Assembly: GCA_963747315.1 (NCBI GenBank)
Contig: CAVVEQ010000010.1
Coordinates: 11,445-75,444, forward strand
Direction: 5' to 3'
DNA from: CAVVEQ01 sp963747315
GTDB taxonomy: Bacteria > Chloroflexota > Anaerolineae > Anaerolineales > Anaerolineaceae
Length of the DNA stretch: 64,000 bases
Both the position numbers and the translations under genes were made by a program. Each line of letters opens with the position of its first letter. Position 1 is the stretch's first letter. Below are positions 10,923 to 19,857 of the stretch, piece after piece. The notes beneath the pieces are model-generated. The model made no database searches and had not been told where the DNA came from. It was given only the letters and a program-made list of their open reading frames with translations.

Positions 10923-11033
10923 CCTTCAGGGCAGGGTGAAATTCCCGACCGGTGGTCATAACCCACCAGCGCGATCTTCGCGCAGACCCGGTGCAACTCC
11001 GGGGTCGACGGTACAGTCCGGATGAAAGAAGGT
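10923..11033 (+). promoter_or_regulatory. FMN riboswitch (RFN element)
   Basis: The conserved blocks are all present and in order: TTCAGGGCAGGGTGAAATTC, CCGACCGGTGGT, AACCCACCAGCGCGA, GACCCGGTGCAACTCCGGGG, TCGACGGTACAGTCCGGATG and AAAGAAGGT. The closing P1 stem pairs CCTTC with GAAGG. Downstream, ATGCCC near 11060 can pair with GGGTAT directly before a T7 run (11088-11094) that abuts the first ATG of the permease, which would act as terminator or start-site sequestrator. FMN binding should therefore switch off the transporter genes. Confidence 0.95.
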
Positions 11034-11095
11034 GAACCATTCCAGCATTACGCCTGGATTGATGCCCTGAGGTTGAATGCCCGGGGTATTTTTTT

Positions 11096-11902
11096 ATGCA
11101 AGCAGACGAAAACCGCTCCAACTCCAGAAGATTCCAGCAATTCCTCATTCGCAGGAGGAGCTGGATCTTGCTCGTATCCATCTTCCTCTTCCTGGCAGTG
11201 TGGAGCCTGGCAGTTGCGGTATTCCGGCTGCCTTCCTTCATTCTGCCCCCGCCAGTGGAGGTCGCTGAACGCACGTGGAGAGCCATTACGGATGGCTCGC
11301 TGCTATACCACGCAGCCGCCACCCTGTTGGAGGTGCTGCTGGGAATGGCGGTGGGGATCGGTTCTGCGCTCCTGATCGGGTATGCGCTTGCCAAATCACG
11401 CCTGCTCGAAAACCTGCTCTCTCCGTATATTGTCGCCAGCCAGGCAATTCCGGTGGTCGCCATCGCCCCGCTGCTGGTCATCTGGTTCGGGCCGGGGTTG
11501 GCCTCCAAGGTTCTCATTTGCGCCCTGATCGTATTCTTCCCGGTTCTGGTCAATACCCTGGTGGGTCTGCGCAGCGTACCGGAAACCCTGCGCGACCTGA
11601 TGCGCTCCATGCGCGCCGGCCGCCGCCAGGTGCTGCGATTCCTGGAGATCCCCTCTGCTCTGCCCCTCGTGCTGGGTGGTTTGCGCATCGGCGCCACCCT
11701 GGCCGTCATCGGTGCCGTGGTGGGGGAATTCGTCGGCTCCGATAGGGGCCTGGGGTTCCTGATCAATCTTGCCCGCGGGCAATACGACACCCCGCTGGTT
11801 TTTGGAACGGTTCTCACCCTGGTGCTGTTCGCCATGGTGCTCTATACCCTGGTGGCAGTCCTGGAAAAACGCTACCTCAAATGGCAGCGCCCTGCTGAAT
11901 GA
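11096..11902 (+). CDS. ribX: Riboflavin ABC transporter permease (RibX-like)
   Basis: 268 residues with about six transmembrane helices and the BPD_transp_1 EAA loop (IPSALPLVLGGLRIG, about residue 185) that contacts the ATPase. General sequence type is the SsuC/ThiX permease group. The riboflavin assignment rests on the FMN riboswitch directly upstream and the NMT1/THI5-like binding protein downstream, the arrangement described as RibXY in Chloroflexus. ATG 11096 directly follows a T7 run and has no ribosome site. An in-frame TTG at 11168 has AGGAGG 9 nt upstream and is a plausible alternative start, removing 24 basic N-terminal residues. Confidence 0.85.
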   Translation: MQADENRSNSRRFQQFLIRRRSWILLVSIFLFLAVWSLAVAVFRLPSFILPPPVEVAERTWRAITDGSLLYHAAATLLEVLLGMAVGIGSALLIGYALAKSRLLENLLSPYIVASQAIPVVAIAPLLVIWFGPGLASKVLICALIVFFPVLVNTLVGLRSVPETLRDLMRSMRAGRRQVLRFLEIPSALPLVLGGLRIGATLAVIGAVVGEFVGSDRGLGFLINLARGQYDTPLVFGTVLTLVLFAMVLYTLVAVLEKRYLKWQRPAE

Positions 11903-11915
11903 CCGGAGATCAATT

Positions 11916-12913
11916 ATGAAACGCTTTTTTACAATTATCTTTGCCCTGATTATCCTTAGCGCCTGCCAGGCACAGCCAATCGGACCATCCTCCACGACTG
12001 CTTCTGAAGGATCCCCTGCGCTGATTCCGATTCGTCTGCCGGTTGGGTACATCCCCAACGTGCAGTTTGCGCCGCTCTATGTTGCCATCGAGAAAGGGTT
12101 TTTTCGCGAGCAGGGGTTGGATGTGACCCTGGATTACAGCGCCGAGATCGATCGGTCGCCCTGGTGGGGGCGGGCGAGCTTCCCTTCACCATCGCCTCCG
12201 GCGAGCAGGTTCTGCTCGGACGCGGGCGCGGACTGCCGCTCGTCTACACCCTCGCCTGGTACCAGGATTATCCCGTGGGAGTGGTTTCATTGAAGGATGC
12301 GGGCATTACCACGCCTGCTGATCTCAAAGGTAAGCGCATCGGCATCCCCATGCTCTCCGGTGCCAGTTATATCGGCCTCTCCGCCCTGCTTTCCTCCGCC
12401 GGGCTCACCGAGCAGGATGTCTCCCTGGACGTGATAGGGTTCACCCAGTTGGAATCCCTGGTTAGCGGGCGGGATGATGCCGTGGTCGTCTACGCGGCCA
12501 ACGAACCGGTTCAACTCGAGGCGAAAGGTTACGCTACCCACCTCCTGCGTACTTCCGATTACAGCAACCTGGTAGGTAATGGCCTGGTCACCAGCGAAGC
12601 TTTGATCGAGCAGGATCCCGGGCTGGTTAAGAAAATGACGACCGCCATTCTCCAGGGGATCATGTTCGCGGCCGATAACCCCGATGAGGCCTATGCGATC
12701 AGCCGGAAATTCGTCGAGAATCTGGAAGAAAATGACCCGGTACAGAAAGCCGTTCTGGCGAAATCCATAGAGATGTGGAAAAGTTCAAAACCAGGGTATT
12801 CGAATCCGGACGCGTGGGAAAACATGCAAAATGTACTTCTCGGTATGGGGCTGCTCTCCGAACCTCTGGATCTTTCTGCAGCCTATACCAATGAATTCTG
12901 GCCGGGAAAATAA
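11916..12913 (+). CDS. ribY: Riboflavin ABC transporter substrate-binding lipoprotein (RibY-like), one frameshift
   Basis: About 332 residues after closing a one-base break near 12155 in a GG run (SAEIDR joins VALVGAGELPFT). The signal peptide ends in the lipobox LSAC. The body is an NMT1/THI5-like periplasmic-binding fold with LPVGYIPNVQFAPLYVAIEK and ADLKGKRIGIPML. This family carries pyrimidine/thiamine precursors or riboflavin; riboswitch context points to riboflavin. The gene begins 13 nt after the permease stop with GGAG upstream, and its TAA overlaps the ATG of the ATPase gene (TAATG). Confidence 0.85.
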
Positions 12914-13710
12914 TGGAGATTCTCGCCGACGCGGTCCTCGAAGTCCGCAACCTGGGGGTATCCTTCCAGGATGAGCAGGGAGAGTTGGAGACCCTCCAGG
13001 AAGCCAGCTTTGCTCTCGCCCCGCAGGAATTCGTCTGCCTCATCGGTCCCTCCGGCAGCGGCAAGACCACCCTGCTGCGCGTGCTGGCCGGGCTGCTAAC
13101 CCCTTCCACCGGCGAGGTGATCTTTCACGGCGATCATCCCCCGCGCATCGGTCTCGTCTTTCAGCAGGCCAACCTGATGCCCTGGCGCAGCGCGCTGGCC
13201 AACATCACTCTCCCGCTGGAAATGGAGGGAGTGCCGATCGAGGATGCCAGGCGTAAAGCGCAGGAATGGATCGCCATCACAGGATTGGAGGGGTTTGAAA
13301 ACGCCTGGCCGCGTGATCTCTCCGGCGGAATGGCGCAGAGGGTCGCCATTGCCCGCGCGCTCATCCAATCCCCCGACCTGCTCCTGCTCGATGAGCCCTT
13401 TGGTTCGCTGGATGCCCTGACCCGCGAGAATATGGGTGCCGAGCTGCTGCGCATCTGGCAGCACGAGCGCAAGACGGTGTTGATGGTCACGCATTCGATC
13501 TCCGAAGCCCTGCTGCTTTCCGACAGAGTGCTTGTGTTTTCCCCCCGCCCCGGGCGCATCCGCACCGAAATGATGGTGGATCTCCCCCGTCCGCGCACCG
13601 AAGATATCCGCTATTCCCCCCAATTCATGGATCTGGCCCGCTCCCTTACGGGCAGCCATCACCCGCGGAGATTAACCCTCCCGTTCCAATTCCGGCCAGC
13701 CCAACAATAG
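12913..13710 (+). CDS. ABC transporter ATPase of the riboflavin uptake operon
   Basis: 265 residues with Walker A GPSGSGKTT, Q loop QQANLMPW, signature LSGGMAQRVAIARAL, Walker B LLLLDEPFGSLDAL and the switch His in VTHSISEA. It belongs to the nitrate/sulfonate/taurine ATPase group and should energise the RibX-RibY transporter. Translation is coupled to ribY through the overlapping TAATG. The last 13 codons run into the 3' end of holB on the other strand (from 13672), so the C-terminal tail may be a read-on after a lost stop. Confidence 0.9.
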   Translation: MEILADAVLEVRNLGVSFQDEQGELETLQEASFALAPQEFVCLIGPSGSGKTTLLRVLAGLLTPSTGEVIFHGDHPPRIGLVFQQANLMPWRSALANITLPLEMEGVPIEDARRKAQEWIAITGLEGFENAWPRDLSGGMAQRVAIARALIQSPDLLLLDEPFGSLDALTRENMGAELLRIWQHERKTVLMVTHSISEALLLSDRVLVFSPRPGRIRTEMMVDLPRPRTEDIRYSPQFMDLARSLTGSHHPRRLTLPFQFRPAQQ

Positions 13711-14692
13711 CACCTCGAGCAGCAGCCGCAGGTTTGCGTTGTTATCCAGTTTCCAGAGCGCGGCAGCCGTTTCTCTCAGGCAGGAGAGCGCATCCGGTGC
13801 GGCGATCATTCCCGCTGCATTTGTGATCTCCTTTTTAAGATCGATATTCATTAAAAAACTATCGGCGCCTGACCCGGCCAGGTAAATATCCCGCCAAAGC
13901 CCGCTCCAGTTCTGCAGGGTGAGTCTCAGTTCATCACGGGTCTGGTTCATCTTTTCGTTGCGCCGGGACAGTCCGTTCTGCGTAGGCAAAACGGGCGATC
14001 ACATCGCTTCGCAGCAATTCAAGACCTTCAGTCAACCGCGCCTTGCGTTCCCGGTAAAGCTCCCTTGATGAACCCAGCGCGATCGCCCTCCCGGGGCAGC
14101 CGCCGGAGATGTGTGCCAATTCCCCGGCTGGAGCAGTGTTGATCCCTTCCCGGTCTTGCAGGGCTTGGGCAAGCTCCGCCGGCTTCATCGGTCGCAGGCG
14201 GATCTGTTCACAGCGTGAGGAGATGGTCGGCAGCATGCTCTCCGCCGATTCCGCGGTCAGAATGAGGATCACCCGGTCCGGTGGTTCCTCCAGAAGCTTG
14301 AGTAGCGCATTCTGGGCATCCTCTGTGGCTTCCTGGAAGTTCACCAGAAGCGCGACCCGGGTTTTGGATTCGTAAGGTGCCAGCGCCAGGGTGTGCTGCA
14401 GATCGCGTACCTGCTCGATCAGGATACGCGTCCTCTCTGGGTTGCGCCGCACAATGGTTAGATCTGCCTGTTCTTCTTTGAGAATGCCCTTACAAGCCCG
14501 GCAGGTCCCGCAGGCTTCCCCTGCTGCCGGAGGGCTCTGGCAGTTCAGGGATTGCGCAAAGCGGAGCGCAAGGGTGCGCCGCCCAATCCCCTGCGGTCCG
14601 GTGATGAGATAAGCCTGCCGGGTGGTGTTGCGAAGGATATGCTTTTTGAGCAGTTCGACCGCCCATTCCTGCCCGATGTAATTCCATCCCAT
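13672..14692 (-). CDS. holB: DNA polymerase III delta-prime subunit, one frameshift
   Basis: About 340 residues when frames are joined near 13950. The N-terminal AAA+ module has GPQGIGRRT (Walker A), a zinc-binding group GEACGTCRACKG, NALLKLLEEPP (typical of DnaX/HolB) and SSRCEQIRLRP (SRC motif). The small C-terminal domain follows after the break (RDELRLTLQNWSGLWRDI). Delta-prime is the stator of the clamp loader that opens the beta clamp. The gene is essential in bacteria, so the frame break is almost certainly an assembly error. It is separated from the upstream bactofilin gene by a terminator. Confidence 0.9.
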
Positions 14693-14732
14693 GGGGACGA
14701 TTGTAGCATACCTCCCTCCGCTATCCTCAAAT

Positions 14733-14757
14733 AAAAAAACCGCGGAGATCTCCGCGG
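14733..14757 (-). terminator. Intrinsic terminator after the bactofilin gene
   Basis: A perfect 18-bp palindrome CCGCGGAGATCTCCGCGG (14740-14757) is followed on the minus strand by TTTTTTT. Confidence 0.9.
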
Positions 14758-14778
14758 CTGTTTCTTTCCTGGTTATTG

Positions 14779-15261
14779 TTATTTAGCCGCCACCTTGCGC
14801 GGCTTTTTTAGCTCCATCGGCTGCGTCGGTTCAGGCGCTGCCGGCTGGGGGACTGGGGTCTCTGGTGCAGCCGGCTCATCCAGGTGCAGATCCACGCGGT
14901 CCTCCATGCGTACCTGGCCGCGCAGGAAGGCGCCCTCTTCCGAAGCGAAAGCGCTGATCACCACGTCCCCCCAAACCCTGCCCGTGGAACGGATCTCCAG
15001 TTTTTCGGCGGTGATGTTGCCCTTCACCGAGCCGGCCACGATCACCGTGTTGGCGCGCAGGTCCTCGCAGGTCACCCGCCCGCTTTCGCCCACCACCAGC
15101 AGTCCGCGCAGGACGATCTCACCTTCAAATGTGCCCTCGATGCGGACGCCGCCACTGCCCCGCAGCGCGCCTTTCCAGGTTATCCCAGAACCTAAAACCG
15201 AAGTAACCCGTTCGGCGGGGGTGATGGGTTGCGTGGGGGAAGGCTCAGGTTTTCGAAACAT
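14779..15261 (-). CDS. Bactofilin-family cytoskeletal protein
   Basis: 160 residues. The central region (about 20-120) is a bactofilin right-handed beta-helix with repeated short strands (GSGVRIEGTFEGEI-like pattern, LVVGESGRVTCEDL, VIVAGSVKGNI, LEIRSTGRVWGDV). The N-terminus is short and polar. The tail is Pro/Ala-rich and ends KKPRKVAAK. Bactofilins polymerise without nucleotides at the membrane and organise cell-wall enzymes or polarity. The gene stands alone with its own terminator. Confidence 0.9.
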   Translation of the reverse strand: MFRKPEPSPTQPITPAERVTSVLGSGITWKGALRGSGGVRIEGTFEGEIVLRGLLVVGESGRVTCEDLRANTVIVAGSVKGNITAEKLEIRSTGRVWGDVVISAFASEEGAFLRGQVRMEDRVDLHLDEPAAPETPVPQPAAPEPTQPMELKKPRKVAAK

Positions 15262-15411
15262 GGTTTTTTGATTTTTATAAAACTAAGTCGTGTTTTTCCA
15301 CTTTTATATCACTGATAGAAATTTTACCATCTCGTTTGAATCGCAGGGTAAAACCAGCGGGAAAAGGACTCGGTTATAATAACCGCCGACAATATATTAA
15401 GGGATTTTTTT

Positions 15412-16171
15412 ATGGAAAACGACCGCGATCAGAAGATCAGTGCCTACTGGGAGGACCCGCAGACCTCCTCCATGAACGATAAATACATTGCCACGCTGGA
15501 GACGGAGATGATCAGAAGGCACATGCCTTCTAGCGCGCGAGTGCTGGACCTGGGCTGCGGAGATGGCACCGGTTCAAGCGGTTATCGCGTTGGGGTTGGC
15601 TCCTATTTCGCCATGGAACGCTCCTGGAAGATGATCCGCGAATTTCAGACCCGCGAGGGAGCCATCCCTCTCGTCCGCGGCGACCTGCGTGCGCTGCCTT
15701 TCTCCCGCCAACCGAAAGACCACTTCCCGGTGGTCATCACCCAGCGTGCCCTCATCAACCTGCCGGATGAGGCTGCTCAGGAGGAGATCCTTGCGATCCT
15801 CCCTGAACTGGTTCAGCCGGGCGGTCTGCTGATGCTCTGCGAAGCATTCCGAGAAGGCTCGCAGAATCTCAACGCCCTGCGCCAGCACCTCGGTTACGAT
15901 CCCATTCCACCCCGCTGGCATAACGTGCACCTCACCCACCCGTTGGTTGAAAAGGTGCTCGCGGAACCGCATGGAGCTGACCGCCGAGGAGGATCTGAGC
16001 ACCTATTTCTTCCTGACCCGCGTGGTCAACCAGGCCCTTTCCGGCAATGTCCCGTTGGATTGGGACCGCCCCTTCAACAAGATCGCCTTCGATATCTCGC
16101 AGTCGGGTCTGGGCCCCCAATTCCGCGGCTGGAGCCATATTACATTGCAGGTATGGAAGAAGAAGGAGTGA
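15412..16171 (+). CDS. Class I SAM-dependent methyltransferase, one frameshift
   Basis: About 252 residues. The SAM-binding motif I is VLDLGCGDGTGS (about residue 45), the acidic post-motif is in LVRGDLRALPF, and a later strand reads HFPVVITQRALINLP. The frame changes near 15960 and the C-terminus is then ELTAEEDLSTYFFLTRVVNQ, ending at 16171. The substrate is not clear from sequence. A TATAAT lies at 15375-15380, and AAGGGA precedes the ATG. A hairpin terminator follows at 16260. Confidence 0.75.
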
Positions 16172-16178
16172 GGAGTGT

Positions 16179-16230
16179 TTTCGTCATTGCGAGGAGCCCC
16201 CATCGGGGGCGACGAAGCAATCTCACATGA
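16179..16230 (+). repeat. Dispersed palindromic repeat (TCATTGCGAGGAGC type)
   Basis: GTCATTGCGAGGAGCCCCC then ATCGGGGGCGACGAAGCAATCTCA, an intergenic palindromic repeat type with TTGCGAGG and GAAGCAATC halves and an inner GCCCCC/GGGGGC hairpin. I recognise this consensus as widespread in bacterial genomes. Only one copy is seen here. Confidence 0.7.
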
Positions 16231-16259
16231 AAGATAATTGGTTGATTGGTTGACTCGCC

Positions 16260-16286
16260 GGGCGGGCTCATGCCCGCCGTTTTTAT
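16260..16286 (+). terminator. Terminator after the methyltransferase gene
   Basis: The hairpin GGCGGGCTCATGCCCGCC (16261-16278) is followed by GTTTTTATTT. Similar GGCGGGC palindromes recur at 54226-54390. Confidence 0.75.
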
Positions 16287-16309
16287 TTGGTGGGTGCTTA
16301 CATCCGTTT

Positions 16310-16898
16310 CTATTTGCACCGCGTTGTGAACCGCCAGGGCATGCTTTTCCAAGGCTCAGGCACATTGTTCAGCCCGATCCTTGGTGTGGTTATGACGCTC
16401 TCTTCCGCCGCCTTTTCCCCCTCCTCCACGAACAATCCGCTTTCCACGCTGCACACATCCGCCCCATTTTGCGCGCCAGTTATACCAAAAGCCTGAGTCA
16501 GCTTGGCCGGCCCATCGCACCAGATCTCCCGTCTTCCGCCCCGCCCGCCGCGCGGCGATCAATTCCAACCCTTCCAGAGGCTCCACAGCGCGGATCAGTA
16601 CTGCCGCAGGGAAACCATCAGAACCGGTCACGAAGTTCAGGCACCAGTGCATCCCGTAGGTGAAATAGACGTAAGCACGCCCCGACGGACCGAACATGAC
16701 GGCATTGCGCTTGGTTTTCCCGGAATGCGCGTGGCAGCCCAGGTCCTCCATCCCGCGGTATGCTTCCGTCTCGGTGATGATCCCTCCGATCCGCTGCCCC
16801 TCCTCCACACGCACGAGGCGCATCCCGAGCAGCGCGCGGGCAACCGTCAGCGCATCGCGGTCGTAGAAGGAAACCGGAAGGATCATATTCTCCGTCAT
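16310..16898 (-). CDS. 3-methyladenine DNA glycosylase (Mpg/AAG family), one frameshift
   Basis: About 195 residues. The AAG fold is clear: ARALLGMRLVRVEEGQRIGG, ITETEAYRGMEDLGCHA with the catalytic Glu, GPSGRAYVYFTYGMHWCLN, and FPAAVLIRAVEPLEG. After a one-base break near 16515-16530 the expected continuation CDGPAKLTQAFGI appears, and the protein ends WRFTTRCK at 16310. The enzyme removes alkylated purines such as 3-methyladenine and hypoxanthine from DNA as the first step of base-excision repair. It follows the epimerase gene after 12 bp. Confidence 0.9.
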
Positions 16899-16910
16899 CT
16901 TTTTTGGCGA

Positions 16911-17861
16911 TTATTTATTCGGCTTGCCGTTGGTGCTCTGCGCGAAACGGGGATCCTTTTGCAGGGTCAAGCGTAATCCGTCTTTTAATTTAACCGCGGG
17001 GACGAACTTCAGTTTGTCCTTGGCCAGGTGGATATCGGCGCACAGCCTCCCCGGCCCGGTATCCGAGCGCGGATTGTAGATCACCTGGGCGGGTTTGCCG
17101 GTCACTTCCAGGATGATCTTCACCAGTTCTCGCACGGAGATATCGTTTCCGCTGCCGATGTTCATGGTCAGCCCGCTGATCCCCGGCACCTTGGAAGCCG
17201 CAACCATGGCCTTGACCACATCATCGATATAGATGTAGTCGCGGGTCTGCAAGCCGTCGCCCTGGATGACTAATGTTCCCTGCTGAATGGCCTGCTGCAG
17301 AAAGTTCGGGATAACCGGTGCGTGCACCGGCGGGATCTGCTGCCCCGGCCCATAGGCATTGAAAACCCGCAGGCAGACTGTCTCGATTCCCCACTGGCTG
17401 CCGATCGTGCGCACGTAGTATTCCGCGGCCAGCTTGGAAACAGCATAGGGCGAGCGCGGGTCGGGGTTGAAGCTTTCCCGCACCGGCTGGTGGTGCTGGT
17501 TGCCATAGACCGCGCCGGAGGAGATGAACACCACCCGGCGCACGCCAACATCGCGCATGGCTTCCATCAGTGTAACCGTGCCGCCCACATTCACTTCGTT
17601 GTATTCACCGGGGTAGAGCAGGGATTCCGGCACCAGCACGCGTGCCGCCAGATGGTAGACGCAATCCACGTCCTGCAGCAAAGTCCAGAGCTTGGGGCGG
17701 TCTTTCACGTCTCCGCGGGTGAAATGCACCTCGGGTAGCAGGGCTTCTGGATTGCCGGTGGAAAGGTTATCCACCCCGCGCACGGTGTTCCCCTCCCCAA
17801 CCAGGGAGTTTGCCAGGGCGGAACCGAGGAATCCTGCAGCGCCAGTGATCAAATATCTCAT
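16911..17861 (-). CDS. NAD-dependent nucleotide-sugar epimerase/dehydratase
   Basis: 316 residues of the extended short-chain dehydrogenase type. The Rossmann motif is TGAAGFLG (residues 6-13). The catalytic Ser is in ISSGAVYG, and Tyr-Lys is SPYAVSKLAAE. FNAYGPGQ and DYIYIDDVV are typical of UDP-glucose 4-epimerase and related enzymes. It makes a sugar nucleotide for envelope polysaccharide; the exact substrate is not decidable. It is the upstream gene of a short minus-strand pair with mpg and is divergent from the CarH-like regulator. Confidence 0.9.
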   Translation of the reverse strand: MRYLITGAAGFLGSALANSLVGEGNTVRGVDNLSTGNPEALLPEVHFTRGDVKDRPKLWTLLQDVDCVYHLAARVLVPESLLYPGEYNEVNVGGTVTLMEAMRDVGVRRVVFISSGAVYGNQHHQPVRESFNPDPRSPYAVSKLAAEYYVRTIGSQWGIETVCLRVFNAYGPGQQIPPVHAPVIPNFLQQAIQQGTLVIQGDGLQTRDYIYIDDVVKAMVAASKVPGISGLTMNIGSGNDISVRELVKIILEVTGKPAQVIYNPRSDTGPGRLCADIHLAKDKLKFVPAVKLKDGLRLTLQKDPRFAQSTNGKPNK

Positions 17862-17941
17862 GGGATTGGCATTATAGCATATCCGGCAAAGCAGCCTTTC
17901 CAGCCATTGTTTGAATATTTCCCCCCTGGCGGATTTCTTTG

Positions 17942-17947
17942 TATAAT
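17942..17947 (+). promoter_or_regulatory. Probable -10 element of the CarH-like gene
   Basis: TATAAT 27 nt before the ATG; no convincing -35 at 17 nt. AGGGG lies 5-9 nt before the start codon. Confidence 0.4.
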
Positions 17948-17974
17948 CTTTGTTATCCCAACCGGAGGGGTGAC

Positions 17975-18928
17975 ATGCCCAGGATTAACGAACTTTCCAA
18001 TCAATCCATTTACCCAATTAAGACCGTCAGCGCCCGCACCGGTATTCAGCCGGTAACAATGCGTGCCTGGGAACGACGCTACCAGCTGCTCTCCCCCCAG
18101 CGCGGAGAAAACCGCTATCGCCTCTATTCCGAACAGGATATCGCCATTCTCACCTGGGTAAAGGGTAAAGTGGATGGTGAAATGCAAATCAGCACTGCTG
18201 CCCGCTTGGTTAAGGAGATGCGCCTCACTGGCAATTGGCCGGAAGCAACCATCCAGGTTCAGCCTGCCCCCCTGCGTCCAGCCAGCTCCCCTGCCGCGGA
18301 CTATATCCCCGCACTTCATCAAGCTCTGATTGAAAAAAAGGAACAGGCTGCAATATCTATCCTGACAGAAATCCGCGGATGTTATGGACTTGACGAAATC
18401 TTCAGCAGCATTCTTATCCCGGTGCTGGCGCGGATCGGGCAAGCCTGGTACGAAGGCCGCATCGGCGTTTCCACCGAGCATTTCGCCAGTTCCCTGATTC
18501 GCGGCTGGTTACTGCAGATCTATTATTCCATACCCGCCCGCAGTTCCGGCAGGCGCATCCTGGTGGGTACCGGTTCGGAGGAAACCCACGAGATCGGTGC
18601 GTTGATGTTCGCTTGCCTGCTGCGGGAAAAAGGGTATTTCGTGGATTACATCGGTCCCGATAACCCGCTTGATGACCTGGTTGATTACGCGGAGGAACAG
18701 AAGGTGTTCCTGGTCATCCTGACCGCGTCGCTGGATACGAACGCCCTGGTGCTTAAAAAGCTGCAGGATAAACTGAATAGTTTATCCAAGCCACCCATTT
18801 TCGCTTATGCCGGGCAGGCATTTGTACTCTTCCCGAATCTATGCAGCACGATCCCCGGGGTGTTCCTGGGAAACACGCTGATGGATGGGGTGGGTAAGGT
18901 GGGGGAATTGCTGGCCAGCGTCAAATAG
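17975..18928 (+). CDS. MerR-type regulator with B12-binding photoreceptor domain (CarH/LitR-like)
   Basis: 317 residues. The N-terminal MerR helix-turn-helix is IKTVSARTGIQPVTMRAWER (about residues 14-33). A helical cap at about 110-190 carries W-x9-EH, read as WYEGRIGVSTEH, the signature of adenosylcobalamin photoreceptors. The Rossmann cobalamin domain has the E/DxHxxG motif as ETHEIG, whose His is the lower cobalt ligand. CarH proteins hold a dark tetramer on DNA and release it when green or blue light breaks the Co-C bond. They usually control carotenoid or light-stress genes; none is adjacent, so the regulon is open. Start chosen at 17975 for its ribosome site. Confidence 0.9.
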   Translation: MPRINELSNQSIYPIKTVSARTGIQPVTMRAWERRYQLLSPQRGENRYRLYSEQDIAILTWVKGKVDGEMQISTAARLVKEMRLTGNWPEATIQVQPAPLRPASSPAADYIPALHQALIEKKEQAAISILTEIRGCYGLDEIFSSILIPVLARIGQAWYEGRIGVSTEHFASSLIRGWLLQIYYSIPARSSGRRILVGTGSEETHEIGALMFACLLREKGYFVDYIGPDNPLDDLVDYAEEQKVFLVILTASLDTNALVLKKLQDKLNSLSKPPIFAYAGQAFVLFPNLCSTIPGVFLGNTLMDGVGKVGELLASVK

Positions 18929-18957
18929 CATCCATTTCCATAAGGAAGGATCCATCT

Positions 18958-19851
18958 TCAGGATTGGGGACCGCGGGCGACCAGTGATTTAACCGCCAGC
19001 AGTGCTCCAAACGAGATCAGGATCAGGATGACCGAAAGCGTTACCGCATTGGTCAGGTTGGATTCGAAACCAAGATAGATAGCCATCGGCATCGTCTGCG
19101 TCCGTCCGGGGAAATTCCCGGCGAAGATGATCGTCGCCCCAAACTCCCCCAAGGCTCGCGACCAGCTTAATACCGCCCCGCTGATAAATGCGATTTTTGC
19201 AATTGGGAAAACGATGTACCTGAACGCCTGCCAGGAATTCGCCCCGTCCAGATGAGCTGCCTGGATCAGTTCATTATCCACGCTGGCAAAACCAAGCGCT
19301 GCAGCAGTGATGAAATATGGCGCTGAGATGAATATTTGAGCCAGTACCACCGCCGCCCCAGTGAAGGCAAGGCTCAGACCCATGCTTTCCAAAAACCCAC
19401 CGATCGAACTTTGCCGGCCCAAAGCCAGCAAAAGCGCAAGCCCTGCTACGGAAGGCGGCAGCACGGTCGGCAGACTCACCAGCGCATCAGTTGCGCGATG
19501 CAGGGAAAATCGACGCCTACCCAGCATATACGCCAGCGGGGTACCGAAAAGAATTGTCAACACCAGGCTCAGGAAGGTCGTGCGCAGGCTGACCATAACC
19601 GCATTGCGAACCCCAGAATCTTCAAAACTCTTAATCAACTCCCCAAATGAGGAATAGGAAAAAAGCATCAGGATCGGGAGGATGAAAAAGACCAGCATTG
19701 GCAGCGCCGCCAGCCACCACATGCGTTCCGTCCACCGTTCGATAGAATGATCCCTGTTTTCTGTGTATTGAAGTTCAATATCACCGCTCTCTCCACCTTC
19801 TGGGCGGGAGGGATGTTGTGGTTCAATGGGTTGATACTGGAAAGCAGTCAT
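18958..19851 (-). CDS. modB: Molybdate ABC transporter permease
   Basis: 297 residues with a 45-residue polar N-terminus and five to six helices. Typical ModB segments are SLRTTFLSLVLTILFGTPLA, LVSLPTVLPPSVAG and the EAA loop region ending WSRALGEFGATIIFAGN. With ModA it imports molybdate (or tungstate). No ModC-type ATPase is encoded in the window, so the ATPase must lie elsewhere or be shared. The gene begins 6 bp after modA. Confidence 0.93.
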   Translation of the reverse strand: MTAFQYQPIEPQHPSRPEGGESGDIELQYTENRDHSIERWTERMWWLAALPMLVFFILPILMLFSYSSFGELIKSFEDSGVRNAVMVSLRTTFLSLVLTILFGTPLAYMLGRRRFSLHRATDALVSLPTVLPPSVAGLALLLALGRQSSIGGFLESMGLSLAFTGAAVVLAQIFISAPYFITAAALGFASVDNELIQAAHLDGANSWQAFRYIVFPIAKIAFISGAVLSWSRALGEFGATIIFAGNFPGRTQTMPMAIYLGFESNLTNAVTLSVILILISFGALLAVKSLVARGPQS

Positions 19852-19857
19852 AGAATA

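Noticed and set aside
10642..11835. Long minus-strand frame across the riboswitch and ribX
   Set aside because: It crosses an FMN riboswitch and a clear permease gene and is low-complexity Arg/Ser/Thr.
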